From positions 29,617,621 to 29,681,620 of the forward strand of contig OY821784.1 of NCBI GenBank assembly GCA_963682175.1: a stretch of DNA of 64,000 bases, read 5' to 3'. Positions within the stretch are counted from its first letter, which is position 1; every line of letters begins with the position of its first letter. The notes beneath the pieces are model-generated. The model was not told the DNA's origin, made no database searches, and was given only the letters and a program-made list of their open reading frames with translations. The stretch is from Triglochin maritima (lineage: Eukaryota; Streptophyta; Magnoliopsida; Alismatales; Juncaginaceae). A program made the position numbers and the translations under genes. This document shows positions 47,553 to 57,936 of the stretch, piece by piece.

Positions 47553-48827
47553 TCACCCAAGCCTCTGATCACGCAGCAGCGATGAAAGGGAGTCAAGAGA
47601 GGCTTCAATTCGGCCAAGCTGAGAGGATGTGGATGCCTCAAACGCATCGAAGCGAGCAGAAGTGGACGCCTCAAGTGCATCGAAGCGAGCAGAAGTGGAG
47701 GCCTTGAAGGAATGAACTTGATCCGAAAGTTGTTGAAAACGATACTGATCAATGGAAGATGAAGAGGACCACTGCCCTTGAGCCCAAGCAGCAGAGTCTC
47801 CCTCACCCCACCAGGAGCTGGAGTCGCGAGGGACGGAACGAGGCATCCACCTCGGATCTTCAGATACTTCTTCTGCCTCTTCTCCTTCTTCTTCGGAATT
47901 TTGAGCTGAGTCCTCAGAAGATGAATGAGGTGGCGAAGGAAGAGGAATGGATTTCATTTTGAAAAGGGTGGTCTTACAGAAAGGAAATTTGTAGACCACA
48001 GAGGGAAAAGAAGTGACATCGATATTCCATGTTTCAAGAAGCACAGTAATCCACATAGGGTAGGGAAGATACGATCCACTACGATGACACATGTGCGAGA
48101 TAATGAAACTAGGCCAATCTACCAACTTTTTCTTATAGATGCAATAGATGCACATAAAAGCCAAATTAGATATCTCGTTTCGGTGACCAAGTTTAGGAAA
48201 GATGTTGTAAGATATGATTTGGGCAAGAATCCGGGGTAGAGGGTGTAAAAGAGATGCATTGTGTTTGAAACGACCGTTTACCCGAGGAGGAGGAATAGCA
48301 TATAACTCATCAACCATTGACTCTAGATTGGTGTCGGGGAGAGCACCTTGAGGAAAGTCACGATAAATGTTTATTCCCCTTGACGAAAAACCTAGAGACT
48401 TAGACAATAATTCGGGTGTGATCCTATATTCAATCCCATTGATTAAGGTAGTCAAGACATGCTTATGAGGGACTTTTCTAAGATTGCAATAGAATTGTTG
48501 CACAAGAAATGGATAATAGGGTTTAGATGCAATAACAGTGTGAGAGTAAGTGAGTTTGTTTGCATCTAAAACGGATTGTAAAGACAAGTTATCAAAGTCG
48601 GCTACCTCAACCTTGCGACATGGTATGAAGTTAGCAACCGAGAAAAAATCATCCCACGACTTTTTAGCATCATCATCAACCGGAATGAACTGAAGCAAAG
48701 GTTGAACCGGAGAAGCCGGAGCACGAGAAGAGGAAGGTTGAGTGTCTTGTTTCTTCTTGGAGCGACTCTCGGAAGCCTTCTCTTGAGAGGGACGTTTCTT
48801 GGAGATGGTGAGCTTTGAGCGACCCAT
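47553..48827 (-). CDS. Third ORF (env-like position) of Sirevirus-like element H
   Basis: Intact 424-codon ORF downstream of pol. N-terminus basic and Ser-rich (SKLTISKKRPSQEKA). The middle domain (LVQQFYCNLR, INGIEYRITPELLSKSLGF) resembles the plant transposon-protein domain found in extra ORFs of plant retroelements. An acidic Ser/Glu stretch follows, then three tandem repeats of the ASTSARFDAL type in a likely coiled-coil tail ending RDQRLG. No signal peptide or clear membrane segment is seen, so the envelope label rests on position only. Function unknown; its survival without stops suggests recent selection or youth. Confidence 0.8.
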   Translation of the reverse strand: MGRSKLTISKKRPSQEKASESRSKKKQDTQPSSSRAPASPVQPLLQFIPVDDDAKKSWDDFFSVANFIPCRKVEVADFDNLSLQSVLDANKLTYSHTVIASKPYYPFLVQQFYCNLRKVPHKHVLTTLINGIEYRITPELLSKSLGFSSRGINIYRDFPQGALPDTNLESMVDELYAIPPPRVNGRFKHNASLLHPLPRILAQIISYNIFPKLGHRNEISNLAFMCIYCIYKKKLVDWPSFIISHMCHRSGSYLPYPMWITVLLETWNIDVTSFPSVVYKFPFCKTTLFKMKSIPLPSPPHSSSEDSAQNSEEEGEEAEEVSEDPRWMPRSVPRDSSSWWGEGDSAAWAQGQWSSSSSIDQYRFQQLSDQVHSFKASTSARFDALEASTSARFDAFEASTSSQLGRIEASLDSLSSLLRDQRLG

Positions 48828-49724
48828 TTTGGAAGAAAATGGTGGAGAAGGTGGAAAGTGGTTGAAGGGAGTCGAAAAAATGGAAGAACGAGTGGAGGAG
48901 GACGGCTGGAGAGGGTGGCGGTCGACCGGAATGGGAGGGGCGGCACTTAGGGTTTGAGGAGTGGAAATGGGTGAAATGAGGGAAATCCTCGCAGAAGCCC
49001 TAAATGTACAGAAAATAACACGAACGGTTGACCGCTCTCATTACTCGGTCGACCGGTGCGTTAATTTTTTTTTTGAAAACCTACGACAACACAGCTACTG
49101 GTCACAATCGGTTGGACGAGTATTACGCAATGGTCGACCGCTAGCAAAAAATTTAAAACCAGGGAAGCTACTGAAGATTTTTGGTCGGACGGAATGAGAA
49201 TGTCGGTCGACCGAAACACGAATATTCAAAGAAGGTGGAAACACTGACGAATTTCGGTCGGACGGAAGGAGAATGCCGGTCGACCGAATGATGCGTGAAA
49301 GTTGCTAGGTGATTTTCGGTTGGACAAAAAAACACACATACGGTCGAACGCAAAACTTATACGGTCGACTGCAAATCAACAAAGGTTCGACCGAAACTTA
49401 AGTTAACTTAAGTCAGGTCGACCAAGTGAGAAACGATCGAACTAAGTGGAATACGTGGTCGACCGAAACACACCAGGAGATCTCAAAAACGATACAGCAT
49501 TGGGACCGGTCGACCGAACAAACTACACCGGTCGACCGAAATCGAGAAAATTTGAGAAACTGCTAGATTAAAACAGTAATCCGGTCGAACGACACTTGCT
49601 TTCAGTTCGGCAGAAACACGTCTGAAAAGCCCAAATTTGATAAACACCCAATAAACCCGCAAGCAATTTGAAAGAAATCACAACCAAGAATGAAACTACG
49701 ACAGAGTCACATGAAATGTTCAAG
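48828..49724 (-). promoter_or_regulatory. Palindrome-rich spacer between pol and the third ORF of H
   Basis: About 900 bp without a coding domain. Sites at 48918, 49026/49047 (21 bp), 49110/49132 (22 bp) and onward to about 49600 are the same CGGTCGACCG and GGTCGAAC forms as in the LTRs. Their place directly upstream of the third ORF makes an internal promoter or processing region conceivable. This is inference from position only. Confidence 0.55.
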
Positions 49725-52700
49725 TTATACGTCATTTAAGTTGCACATGCCTAGATTTAGCCTTATATGAATGAATTGATCAACGTTTAAAGGTTTTGTG
49801 AAGATATCCGCAAGTTGATCATTAGTGGGAACAAATATAAGCTCAATGTCTTCCTTTGTTGCATGATCTCTTAGAAAATGATGTCTAACCTCAATGTGTT
49901 TAGTTCTAGAATGCAATATGGGATTTTTCGAAAGATTTATTGCACTAGTATTATCACATAAAATAGGAGTAGTTTGAAACTCAAGTTTCAAGTCTTTGAG
50001 GGTTTGTCTAATCCACAAGACTTGTGCACATGCACAACCGGCAGCAATGTATTCGGCCTCGGTTGTCGACAATGCAACACTATTTTGTTTCTTACTAAAC
50101 CAAGAGACAAGCGATTTTCCCAAGAAATGACAAGTGCCACTAGTACTTTTACGATCTAAAATGCAACTGGCATAGTCGGCGTCACTATAGGCAAGAAGAT
50201 CAAAAGCCCTAGTTTTGGGGTAAAACAAACCAAATTCTTGAGATCCTTTGAGATAGCGGAAAATACGTTTTAAAGCATTGAAATGAGATTCTTTAGGACA
50301 AGCTTGAAAACGTGCACACAAACACACGGAAAACATAATATCCGGACGACTAGCGGTAAGATAAAGCAAGGATCCGATCATACCTCGATATTTCTTGATA
50401 TCCACCTCCTTGCCATTTTCATCTTTGTCTAGCTTAGTGCTAGTGCTCATCGTAGTGTTATGTGGTTTGCTATCTTCAAGACCAAAGCGTTTTAAAAGCT
50501 CTCTTGTGTACTTAGCTTGGTGTATGAAGTTCCCATCTTTAGTTTGCTTAATTTGAAGTCCGAGGAAAAAGTTTAGTTCACCAATTAAGCTCATCTCGAA
50601 CTCCCCCTGCATAGACTTGGAAAATTCTTTGCAAAGACGCGGGTTACTTGCACCAAAAATTATATCATCAACATAGATTTGTACCACTAGTAAATCATGA
50701 TCATATGTTTTAACAAAAAGAGTGGTATCCACTTTACCCACACAAAAACCTTTGTCGATTAGGAAGTTCTTTAATCGCTCATACCAAGCTCTAGGAGCTT
50801 GTTTGAGGCCGTAAAGAGCCTTCTTAAGTTTAAACACATGGTTTGGGTAAGTTTCATTTACAAATCCTGGGGGTTGTGCCACAAAAACTTCTTCATTTAT
50901 AAAGCCATTTAGGAAAGAACTTTTGACATCCATTTGAAATAATTTTATGTCCATGTAAGATGCATAAGCTAATAACATGCGAATGGCTTCCATTCGAGCG
51001 ACGGGAGCATAAGTTTCATCAAAGTCTATACCCTCCTCTTGGCGATAGCCTTGAGCGACGAGTCTAGCTTTGTTTCTTATTACATTCCCATCTTCGTCAA
51101 GTTTATTTCGAAATATCCATTTAGTTCCAATAACCGATTGGTTAGAAGGTTTTTCAACAAGTTCCCAAACATTATTTCGAACAAATTGATTTAGCTCTTC
51201 ATGCATAGCCATTAGCCAAAATTCGTCATTACATGCTTCATCAACTTTCTTAGGTTCTAATGAAGAGATAAATGCATAAGAATCACAAACCACATGTGCT
51301 TTAGATCGTGTCGTCACACCTTGAGAAACCTCTCCAATCACAAAGTCCTTCGGATGATCCTTTCTATAGGTCCAATCCTTAAGAAGATCCTCCACGTCCT
51401 CTTGTGGAAGACTTGGAGACTCTTGATGAGACTCAAGAGGGGCATCTTGTGATGATACATGTCTAATTATATCCATACAATCATCATCAAGAGAGGAGTT
51501 ATCCACACAAGCTAACTCGTCAAAGTTAACGTGTAGAGATTCCTCAACACAACTTGTTCGTTTATTATAGATTCTATATGCTTTACTCCTATCGGAATAC
51601 CCTAAAAAGATAGCCTCATCAGATTTTGCATCAAATTTATCCAAGTTGTCTTTAGTATTGAGGACAAAACATTTTGAACCAAAAGCTTTAAAATATGAAA
51701 TTTTAGGAGTCCGGTCATGCCAAAGTTCAAACGGAGTTTTCTTCAAAATAGGTCTAATGAGAACACGATTCAACACATAGCAAGAAGTATTAACGGCTTC
51801 GCACCAAAAATATTTTGGAAGTCATTTTTCCACAAGCATTGTTCTTGCCATTTCTTGAAGAGTTCTATTTTTCCACTCAACTACCCCATTTTGTTGAGGA
51901 GTGCGAGGAAACGAAAAATTGTGCTCAATTCCATACTTTTCACAAAACTTTTGAAATGATTCGTTTTCAAATTCTCCTCCATGATCACTACGAATAGTGA
52001 TTATGTTAGAATCTTTTTCTCTTTGAACACGCTTGCAAAAACTTTTAAATTTTTCAAAAGCGTCATACTTGTTAGCTAAAAATAAAACCCAAGTGAATCT
52101 CGAAAAGTCATCAACAATTACAAATGCATATCTTTTCCCTCCTAGACTTACGGTCCTTGAGGGTCCAAAAAGATCTAAGTGTAAAAGCTCGAGAGGTTTT
52201 GAAGTTGACACCACATTTAGAGATTTAAAAGAAGATTTAAATTGTTTTCCAAATTGGCATGCATCACAAAGTTTGTCCTTTTTGAAATCAATTTTTGGTA
52301 GTCCTCTAACCAATTCAAGTTTGGATAATTTGTGCAATTGTGACATACTAATATGTCCCAAGCGGTTGTGCCATAACCAAGCTTCGTCATGTGAGGCAAC
52401 TAAACAAGTTTCAACACCTAGGTTTCTAAGATTATCAACATGAACAATGTAGATGTTATTTGATCTATATCCATTAAAGACAATTTTCATGTCATTTTTA
52501 GAGATGATATGGCAAGTGTGTTTGTCAAATACAACTAGAAAATTCTTATCGGTCAATTGACTAACACTAAGTAAGCTATGTTTTAACCCATCTACTAATA
52601 AAACTTTTTCAATGTTAGGAGTATTAGAATTACCAACATTGCCGATGCCGACAATGTGTCCTTTAGCATTATCTCCAAATGTGACGGTTCCTCCCTTCTT

Positions 52701-52781
52701 AGGCTTTAAGTTGGATAGAACATGGGAGTCTCCCGTCATATGCCTCGAGCACCCGCTATCGAGAATCCACTTCCCCTTTCT
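49725..52781 (-). pseudogene. Copia Pol of element H, one stop codon
   Basis: Protease WILDSGCSRHMTG near 52769; integrase with LWHNRLGHIS and the D-D-E core (LHLDLFGP, IRSDHGGEF, NGVVEWKNRT, where the usual Arg after Glu is Trp); RT from about 51120 (YVDDIIFGAS near 50670); RNase H (YSDADYASC near 50175) to the stop at 49725. The only break is TGA at 51824-51822, within integrase. Pol lies in the +1 frame relative to gag and overlaps its end by some 25 bp, so a frameshift would be needed to join them. Confidence 0.92.
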
Positions 52782-54525
52782 CCTTGCTTTTATCTACAAT
52801 CAAAGAAACAAGTGAAGACTTTGGTACCCAAATTTGTTTGGGTCCTTGAGGGTTAGCTTTTGGTACCCAAACTTGAGTAGTCTTAGGTACCCAAACATTT
52901 GAATAATTTGTTTTCCTAATAAAAGAGTTATTCATTTTAACAAAGTAGGAAGTGAGTTTCTTTTGTTTACCTCCCTTATAACCTAGACCATGTTTTGTTA
53001 AAGATTGAGTTTGAGTTCCAAGAAGCATATCAAGCATTTTTCTACCTAAGGTGAATTTCTCTAAGTCTTTCGTGAGTTGCATATTCTTGGCAATGAGATC
53101 TTCATTTAGATGATTATCTTTTGTAGATTTTAGAAATGTGATCTCATCATTTAGAACCTCAATTTCTTTTGTTAGCATATCACATTTCATAGATTGATCT
53201 AGATTAACTTTTCTAGCTAATTTGTTTTTATGACAAATCATTTCATAACGTTCGGCAAGTTCTTGAAAAGCATCTAATAGATCATCATAAGGAGGTGTTT
53301 CGTTTAGGGATACCTCATCGTCGTCGATTTCCACCACGTGAGGTTGATCACTTGTCTTTGGTGATGGAGGAGGACTCGAGTCGGAATCAACATTGGATGC
53401 CATAAAACACATGTGTGCTTCTTCTTCTTGGGAGTATTCGGAGTCGGAGTCCTTTGATGAACTTGAGTCATCCCAAGTGGCTTTGAGAGCCTTTTTCCAA
53501 TCCTTTTCGCGACGATCCCTTCTCTTGTAATCGTCACGTCTTTTAGGCCTCTCTTCCTTTTCCTTTCGGGGTGGCCTTTCATCTCTATCTTTTCTTGGTC
53601 TCTCATCCCTTTCTCTTCTAGGAGGATATCTCCTTTCTTCTCTTCGTTCACGATCCCTTGGCCTAAGCAAAGAGCAATCCTTCTTCATGTGGCCGGTTTT
53701 GTTGCACTCATAGGAAGTGAATGTCCGAGAAGTTTCTCCTCTTCCTTTTGCAAATTTTCTCTTGGAGAGAAACTTCTTGAAGTTGCGGGTTAGGAAAGCA
53801 ACATCTTCATCGGTGTCATCGTCTTCGATTGCGTCTGAATCCGAGGTTGCTTTTAAGGCAATTTGTTTTTCTTTACGCTTATATCCTTCCCGTTCCTTCT
53901 CCTTCTCTCTTCTTTCTTCCATTTGGATCTCATACGCCATGAGGCTTCCAATGAGATCCTCCATCTTCAACTTTGAGAGATCTTTGGCTTCTTCAATAGC
54001 CGTAGTCTTTTTCTCCCAATCCAAAGTCAAAGACCTAAGAAACTTTCGTACCCTATCACTTTCAATCACAACCTTACCAAGGTTCTTCAAAGAGTTAGTA
54101 ATAAGAGTAAAGCGAGTATGCATCTCGCTAATGGATTCATTCGGTTTCATAGCAAACATTTCATATTTTTGCATAAATGAATCTATTCTAGTTTCCTTAA
54201 CGGATGATCGACCTTCAAAGTGACTTTCTAACATATGCCAGGCTTCAAATGCGGAATCACATGCATTAATTCTACTATATTGTTCTTTGGTCAAGCCACA
54301 CATAATTATGTTCATGAGTTTAGCATTCATTTGAATCATGGCTAATTCATCATCATCCATACGTTCTAATGGTTTGTCTTGTTTATAAGGTATTTGGAAG
54401 AACACCCATAATTTAACATCATAAGATTGTATGAATGTGGTCATACGTTTCTTCCAATAGGCATAGTTTGTTCCATCAAACAAAGGAGGTCTTCCGGTGT
54501 GAAATCCCTCTCTTTGTTGGGCCAT
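52756..54525 (-). CDS. Gag of Sirevirus-like element H
   Basis: Open frame of 589 codons from ATG 54525 (MAQQREGFHTGRPPLFDG); an in-frame ATG 30 bp upstream is less likely because the family begins near MAQ. Contains the Copia Gag core (LMNIIMCGLTKEQYSRI, FEGRSSVKETRIDS), a zinc knuckle reading SYECNKTGHMKKDC with the first Cys replaced by Ser, a long Arg/Lys/Glu-rich tract (DERPRKDRDERPP), a coiled-coil-like segment, and WVPK repeats near the end. Gag would form particles and bind the RNA. The altered knuckle may weaken RNA binding. It ends at TAG 52756, overlapping the protease in another frame. Confidence 0.88.
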   Translation of the reverse strand: MAQQREGFHTGRPPLFDGTNYAYWKKRMTTFIQSYDVKLWVFFQIPYKQDKPLERMDDDELAMIQMNAKLMNIIMCGLTKEQYSRINACDSAFEAWHMLESHFEGRSSVKETRIDSFMQKYEMFAMKPNESISEMHTRFTLITNSLKNLGKVVIESDRVRKFLRSLTLDWEKKTTAIEEAKDLSKLKMEDLIGSLMAYEIQMEERREKEKEREGYKRKEKQIALKATSDSDAIEDDDTDEDVAFLTRNFKKFLSKRKFAKGRGETSRTFTSYECNKTGHMKKDCSLLRPRDRERREERRYPPRRERDERPRKDRDERPPRKEKEERPKRRDDYKRRDRREKDWKKALKATWDDSSSSKDSDSEYSQEEEAHMCFMASNVDSDSSPPPSPKTSDQPHVVEIDDDEVSLNETPPYDDLLDAFQELAERYEMICHKNKLARKVNLDQSMKCDMLTKEIEVLNDEITFLKSTKDNHLNEDLIAKNMQLTKDLEKFTLGRKMLDMLLGTQTQSLTKHGLGYKGGKQKKLTSYFVKMNNSFIRKTNYSNVWVPKTTQVWVPKANPQGPKQIWVPKSSLVSLIVDKSKEKGEVDSR

Positions 54526-54563
54526 TGCTACAAACGTGAATTTGTGTAAATGCAATTAACAAG

Positions 54564-54575
54564 GCTCTGATACCA
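54564..54575 (-). other. Primer binding site of element H
   Basis: Minus-strand TGGTATCAGAGC six bases inside the 5' LTR end; tRNA-iMet type. Confidence 0.9.
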
Positions 54576-54581
54576 ACCAAA

Positions 54582-56361
54582 TGTAGGATCTACTAGCCCC
54601 TAAACTTAGTCTAAAGGGGGGGTGAATAGACTAATTACGGTATTAGTGATAACTATGCCAAATTCAAAATATGAGACAATAAAGAAGAAGAGATGAACAA
54701 ACAAACCACTACTCTGGATGTATAGAGGTTTGGATCCAACCACCGGATCCTAGTCCTCTCTTACGAATTGCTCTTACTCGAGCAACTTCGCGTTCTCCAC
54801 TAATCCGATCTCCATTGCGGGCCGAGATCACGCCTTTACACCACAAGCTTTGCGAACACCCTCGCCTAGCTTGGACCACCTTCTCACAACCCGAGAAGAG
54901 CTTCACTCCGGAAGCTTGTACAACTCTTGAAGAATAAAACTTCAGCAACTAATCTTGGCACTTGAAAATGATGATGCAATCTAATGAGGATGGTTTCAAG
55001 TGAGAAGATTTGTGAGCACAAGGGTTTTTAGCACTTTGGAAGTAGTAATGAGATTTTGAGCTTAGAGAAAGATTGGGAGTCTTGAATGAGTGTTCTAAGC
55101 TCTATTTATATGCTCCAATCAAGTTCTAGCCGTTGGGGATTAAGTGATGGAGAGTTGTGTAAGAAAACACAAATCAGAAAAGACAGCACAGGTTTCTGGC
55201 GACTAACGGTCGACCGGATCGAGTTACACGGTCGACCTATTCAAGGCAGTGCTTCATTCGGTCGACCGAAAATGATAACGGTCGATCCAACTGGGCTGGA
55301 ACTTAAGTGATCGGTCGAACGGTTTCGAATACCAGTTCGACCGAAAAGAGACAGTAGCTCTGGGTCTGGAAAAGACTTAAGGTTCGGTCGACCGTTCAAA
55401 GAGTTCCGGTCGACCGGTAGACATGTTTGCTTTGAGACCCGATAATAACACATGTAATCGGTCGAACAAGGTAAGTGCAACGTTCGACCGAATCTGCCCA
55501 GTAGCAAAGAGACGGAGAAGAAACATGATTCGGTCGACCGTACAAGGAGGTCCGGTCGACCGGAATACTAAATCCAAACTTAGGTTAGTTAGAAAAATGT
55601 GTATACGACCGTTGGAGTATACGACAAGTATAACGGTCATAATAAATACAAATACGGAAATCAATCGGTCGAACGGAGATGAACTATCGGTCGACCGAAA
55701 GTCCTACGCAGAGGACACGTGTCGAAATGAGATAGGCTGAAGGATTTGTATTTGGTAAAATAATTTCTCACTCGACAAGGTCAAACGGTCGAACCGAACA
55801 TATATTTTGGTCGACCGAAATATAACAGTAAAACAGGATATGAAGAAACGGTCGAACGGATGAAGGAATTTTGTCGACCGATTTCTGACAGGCAAAATTT
55901 ATAGGCGGAACGGTCGACCGGAAGAAGTAATTGGGTCGACCGTTTTGAGACAAATTTTGTTGACTGGGAAGGTCTGGTGAAAAACGGTCGAACCAAATGG
56001 TTCTACCGGTCGACCGTTTTAGTTCAGTTTTTCTGTTTTTTGGTTCTAATGAGTTTGGTTGAGTTCTAATGAAGTCTAGGATATATGGAAGATAATGTGA
56101 GACTTCTATAAGTATCCTAAGTGATGTGTAATGCAATGAATCATGAGTTTCAAGTGCCAAGTTACATTTAGAGCCTAAATACATGGAATTGAAACTTAGC
56201 TACTCTTCGATCTTCATCTTTAGTTTAACTCAAACTTGAATCCTGAAATGTTAGATGACACATATATATGCAAGTAATAATATTTCAATTGATACATGTT
56301 TTTATTGAGAAGTTGATTAATCATCAAAACGGATTAACGATTATTAGCCAAAAAGCCAACA
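54582..56361 (-). repeat. 5' LTR of element H
   Basis: 1,780 bp, near-identical to 45343-47124. Minus-strand TATAAATA at 55103-55110 lies about 98 bp downstream of the dyad array. Confidence 0.95.
55208..56015 (-). repeat. CGGTCGACCG dyad array in element H 5' LTR
   Basis: Pairs at 55208/55230, 55260/55280, 55313/55335, 55386/55408, 55460/55482, 55532/55554, 55667/55689, 55787/55809, 55850/55872, 55912/55934 and 55986/56008. Ten of eleven are exactly 22 bp apart. Steps include 52, 53, 73, 74, 72, 63, 62 and 74 bp. Full palindromes alternate with CGGTCGAAC...GTTCGACCG pairs. Confidence 0.95.
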
Positions 56362-57114
56362 CACACTACTAAAGTGAGCGAGTTGACATACCTTGAAGGT
56401 TTGAAGAAACCTTCGAAGAACCACGACGGAGCTTCCACGAGCTCTTCTTCCCAAAATCACGATCCACCGACGAACGACTCGCCCAGTCAACAATCACAAC
56501 TCCTCGACGCTCCATAGACACGACTCCACCTCCGTCAACCTCCACCAACCAACCATGACCACAGAACACAAGTTAGGTCGAGGGAGGGAGAGAACCAAAA
56601 TGAGCAGGAAGGGTTAAGAAACCGATCACCTCCACGAGCAACCTAAACCCGACGCACGCCTCCACCACGCCCGAGCTCTACGCCAGAGTACAACTAAGGG
56701 AGAGAGAGCGTGAGAGAGAAGTAAGGGAGATGTGTGTGAGAGAGAGAGAGAGCTCACCTACATATCTTCCAATCCTCTAATATCAACCATCCATCCAGTC
56801 CACTCGATCTCAGCCGTCCAAACCCATCTCCTCCTAAACACCACCTAAACATCATTAAAATTCAATTAAGGTTAGGATCCCACATTATGTGTCACTGACT
56901 TCTTGAGCAGTGCAATTTGAAAATACAAATTTTGATATAAAAACATGGAACTAATACCACAAGGCATCTCTGAATTAAGTATAACAGATTTTAATTTACT
57001 ATTATGTCCGTTGAAGGTCAAGGTAATGATATGTAGCAGAATTGTTGTACAAATATAAGCACAGAGGACCTGAAAAAAATGATTACACATGATTGAATCT
57101 AGAGAAGAACATAC

Positions 57115-57178
57115 TCCCATGCTGGTGAAACATCTTTGTTCAATATTCCTTGTAAGTTTTAAGCCTTGGTTCCAGCAA
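57115..57178 (-). pseudogene. Alpha-L-fucosidase (GH95) exon fragment, 5' exon with stop
   Basis: Minus-strand reading AGTKA, stop, NLQGILNKDVSPAWE with donor GTATGT. It matches GTQVANLQGIWNKD-type sequence of plant GH95 enzymes and continues in phase into the exon at 40263. TAA at 57161-57159 replaces the usual Ala, and Trp of GIW is Leu. The 5' side is lost at the junction with the Athila-like LTR at about 57176, so the gene is dead here. Confidence 0.8.
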
Positions 57179-57936
57179 GCAAGCAATCAACAAACATAAA
57201 GGCAATTGCATCAAACGGAAGACATCAATGTAAAGAACAAAAATTAAACTAGATTGTAATGAATGATTACAAGGTTTTCTCTTCTCCTCCTTTTACACTA
57301 ATGAGTAGTAAATAAACCTAAAATAATGGAGGAAGCAAGAAGAAGAAGAAGAAGAAGAAGAAGGGAGATGAGGGATTATAATGATATTTATAGAAGAAAT
57401 AAAGGTTTTGATGGATCTGGAAGAAATCCGACTATTGTAATAACTTTCTCTGTAGTCTAGTGTACCTATATAATCGCAACAAAGCAACGGGAGAAATTAG
57501 GGACCAATTGGACCAGTTAGATCCGCCACTGGTGGATCAATTGGGTCCGATCTGCCCTAATTTTCTTCAATAACCTAATGTCCCATTTTGCACGTGGGGT
57601 GCACTCCTGGTCTGCTAGTTCGAGCCCGTTCGGTCTTAATTACCCAAATACTTCTCAAGATCATGATAATGAGAGATTTTTGCACCACAAATATTTTTCT
57701 TGTGCTCACGTCCCTCTTGATTACATTTTTGTCTTTCCTGATTTGAAGATGGGTCCTTGTTCATGACAAATATGTCCACTTTGCTTCATTTGAGTCTTTT
57801 TTCTTACATTTCAGTCATTTTCTCTTCATTTGTCTTCTTTAATACTTAATACCTGAAACACCACAAACAAACAGTCGAGTAGCACACAATTGGGGTAAAT
57901 AAATGATATATAGCATGAGTGTGATGTATGATGTGA
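57176..57936 (-). repeat. 3' LTR of element G, truncated
   Basis: Aligns with 60530-61275; about 780 bp of the R/U5 side are missing. Contains an (AGA)n microsatellite at about 57334-57364. Confidence 0.82.

Larger units (their letters stand above)
45343..56361 (-). mobile_element. Element H: full-length young Sirevirus-like Ty1/Copia retrotransposon
   Basis: 11,019 bp with a perfect target duplication CACAC (45338-45342 and 56362-56366). From right to left: 5' LTR, tRNA-iMet primer site, gag, pol, a spacer with palindromes, a third ORF, polypurine tract, 3' LTR. The extra ORF after pol and the large size fit Sireviruses. By hand the LTRs differ at about 16 substitutions plus a 2-bp indel in about 1,780 bp (roughly 0.9%). 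It is inserted in the D solo LTR. Confidence 0.96.
43584..56884 (-). repeat. Family D chromovirus solo LTR, split by element H
   Basis: Segments 43584-45342 and 56367-56884 make one LTR of about 2.28 kb. Its minus-strand ends are TGTGGGATCC and GGATGTTACA, with a perfect target duplication TTATG (43579-43583 and 56885-56889). Element H was inserted into it later. It lies inside a fucosidase intron. The related B LTR shares blocks such as TTCAAGGTATGTCAA and GCCGACGGTAGGCC. Confidence 0.88.

Noticed and set aside
40266..57110. Reading the fucosidase exons as cargo captured by the CACTA element
   Set aside because: The exons continue in phase on the far side of the D LTR at 57115, well outside the transposon, so a resident gene explains them better.
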